This document shows, piece by piece, positions 63,866-64,000 of a stretch of DNA of 64,000 bases. Positions within the stretch are counted from its first letter, which is position 1, and each line of letters starts with the position of its first letter. A program made the position numbers and the translations under genes. Under the pieces are notes generated by a model. The model was not told where the DNA came from. It did not search any database and saw only the letters and a list, made by a program, of their open reading frames with translations. Origin of the DNA: Haloplanus ruber (GTDB lineage: Archaea; Halobacteriota; Halobacteria; Halobacteriales; Haloferacaceae); the NCBI RefSeq assembly GCF_024494725.1, contig NZ_JANHDK010000001.1, positions 372,001-436,000 on the forward strand. The letters run 5' to 3'.

Positions 63866-64000
63866 ATGGCCATCAAACCCAAATACGTCAAACAGCTCGG
63901 CGGGCTCCTCCTGGAGCGATATCCGGAAGCGTTCAACACCGACTTCGAGACCAACAAGGACAGCGTCTCCAAGCTGACGAACGTCGAATCGAAGGGCGTT
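63866..64000 (+). CDS. rps17e: 30S ribosomal protein S17e, 3' part outside window
   Basis: The first 45 residues are present (MAIKPKYVKQLGGLLLERYPEAF...SKGV). They match the N-terminus of archaeal/eukaryotic S17e, which opens with a basic segment followed by LLERYPEAFNTDFETNK. A small-subunit ribosomal protein absent from bacteria, in agreement with an archaeal genome. The remaining C-terminal part lies beyond the right edge. Confidence 0.9.
   Translation, partial: MAIKPKYVKQLGGLLLERYPEAFNTDFETNKDSVSKLTNVESKGV

Overview
The window is a compact, GC-rich stretch of a haloarchaeal (class Halobacteria) chromosome. The signs are strongly acidic proteins, archaeal information-processing genes (topoisomerase VI A/B, ribosomal protein S17e, GatCA, CofD, diphthamide ligase), Tat plus lipobox secretion signals, and many AT-rich boxes 25-33 nt upstream of start codons with no ribosome binding site, which is typical of leaderless haloarchaeal transcripts. 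I cannot name the genus. I see no insertion sequence, integrase, CRISPR array, rRNA or tRNA; it looks like core chromosome with a few accessory modules.

Layout. 1-3.6 kb: truncated zinc alcohol/formaldehyde dehydrogenase, GlcG/HbpS protein, and a lone CoxL-type molybdenum hydroxylase large subunit. 3.6-6.5 kb: trpB and gatC-gatA. 6.7-10.6 kb: a secreted PhoX-family protein carrying a cohesin-like domain and a C-terminal dockerin, followed on the same strand by a membrane-anchored protein with a related cohesin-like domain and by an unknown small protein. This is the most interesting module. 10.8-12.8 kb: trkA and a SRPBCC protein. 12.9-16.0 kb: tripartite tricarboxylate transporter TctC-B-A. 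16.2-17.4 kb: coaBC. 17.5-25.6 kb: a nine-gene overlapping Mrp/Mnh-type cation/proton antiporter operon whose MnhE carries a USP-like N-terminal domain. 25.8-29.1 kb: a PAPS-reductase-like PP-loop protein, Dph6, a sugar nucleotidyltransferase and a small HTH/Zn-ribbon regulator. 29.1-35.9 kb: an oligopeptide ABC transporter (A-B-C-D-F) whose last ATPase has a tandemly duplicated C-terminal extension. 36-40.9 kb: hpt, an unknown protein, a monothiol glutaredoxin, DNA ligase, an MBL-fold protein and an unknown protein. 40.9-49.0 kb: top6A/top6B divergent from gyrB/gyrA. 49.4-55.0 kb: an Rrf2-like regulator, NDH-2-like oxidoreductase, uridine phosphorylase, a 43-residue zinc-finger microprotein (too short to be found by length cut-offs), cytidine deaminase, a small membrane protein, GNAT acetyltransferase and an AtoE-like carrier. 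55.1-60.5 kb: grpE, dnaK, dnaJ, a truncated AMP-binding homologue without a P-loop, and a PAC2 protein. 60.6-64 kb: cofD, a Dus-like TIM barrel, a CitG-like protein and DUF447, then the start of S17e.

Genes that plausibly work together: the Mrp operon with TrkA (ion homeostasis); uridine phosphorylase, cytidine deaminase and Hpt (nucleoside/base salvage, though not one operon); GrpE-DnaK-DnaJ (proteostasis); Topo VI with gyrase (supercoiling). The intergenic region between top6B and gyrB holds a 16-bp alternating pyrimidine-purine tract directly against the gyrB TATA box, which could make that promoter supercoiling-sensitive. All functional statements rest on my recognition of motifs and family resemblance by eye; no database search was run.
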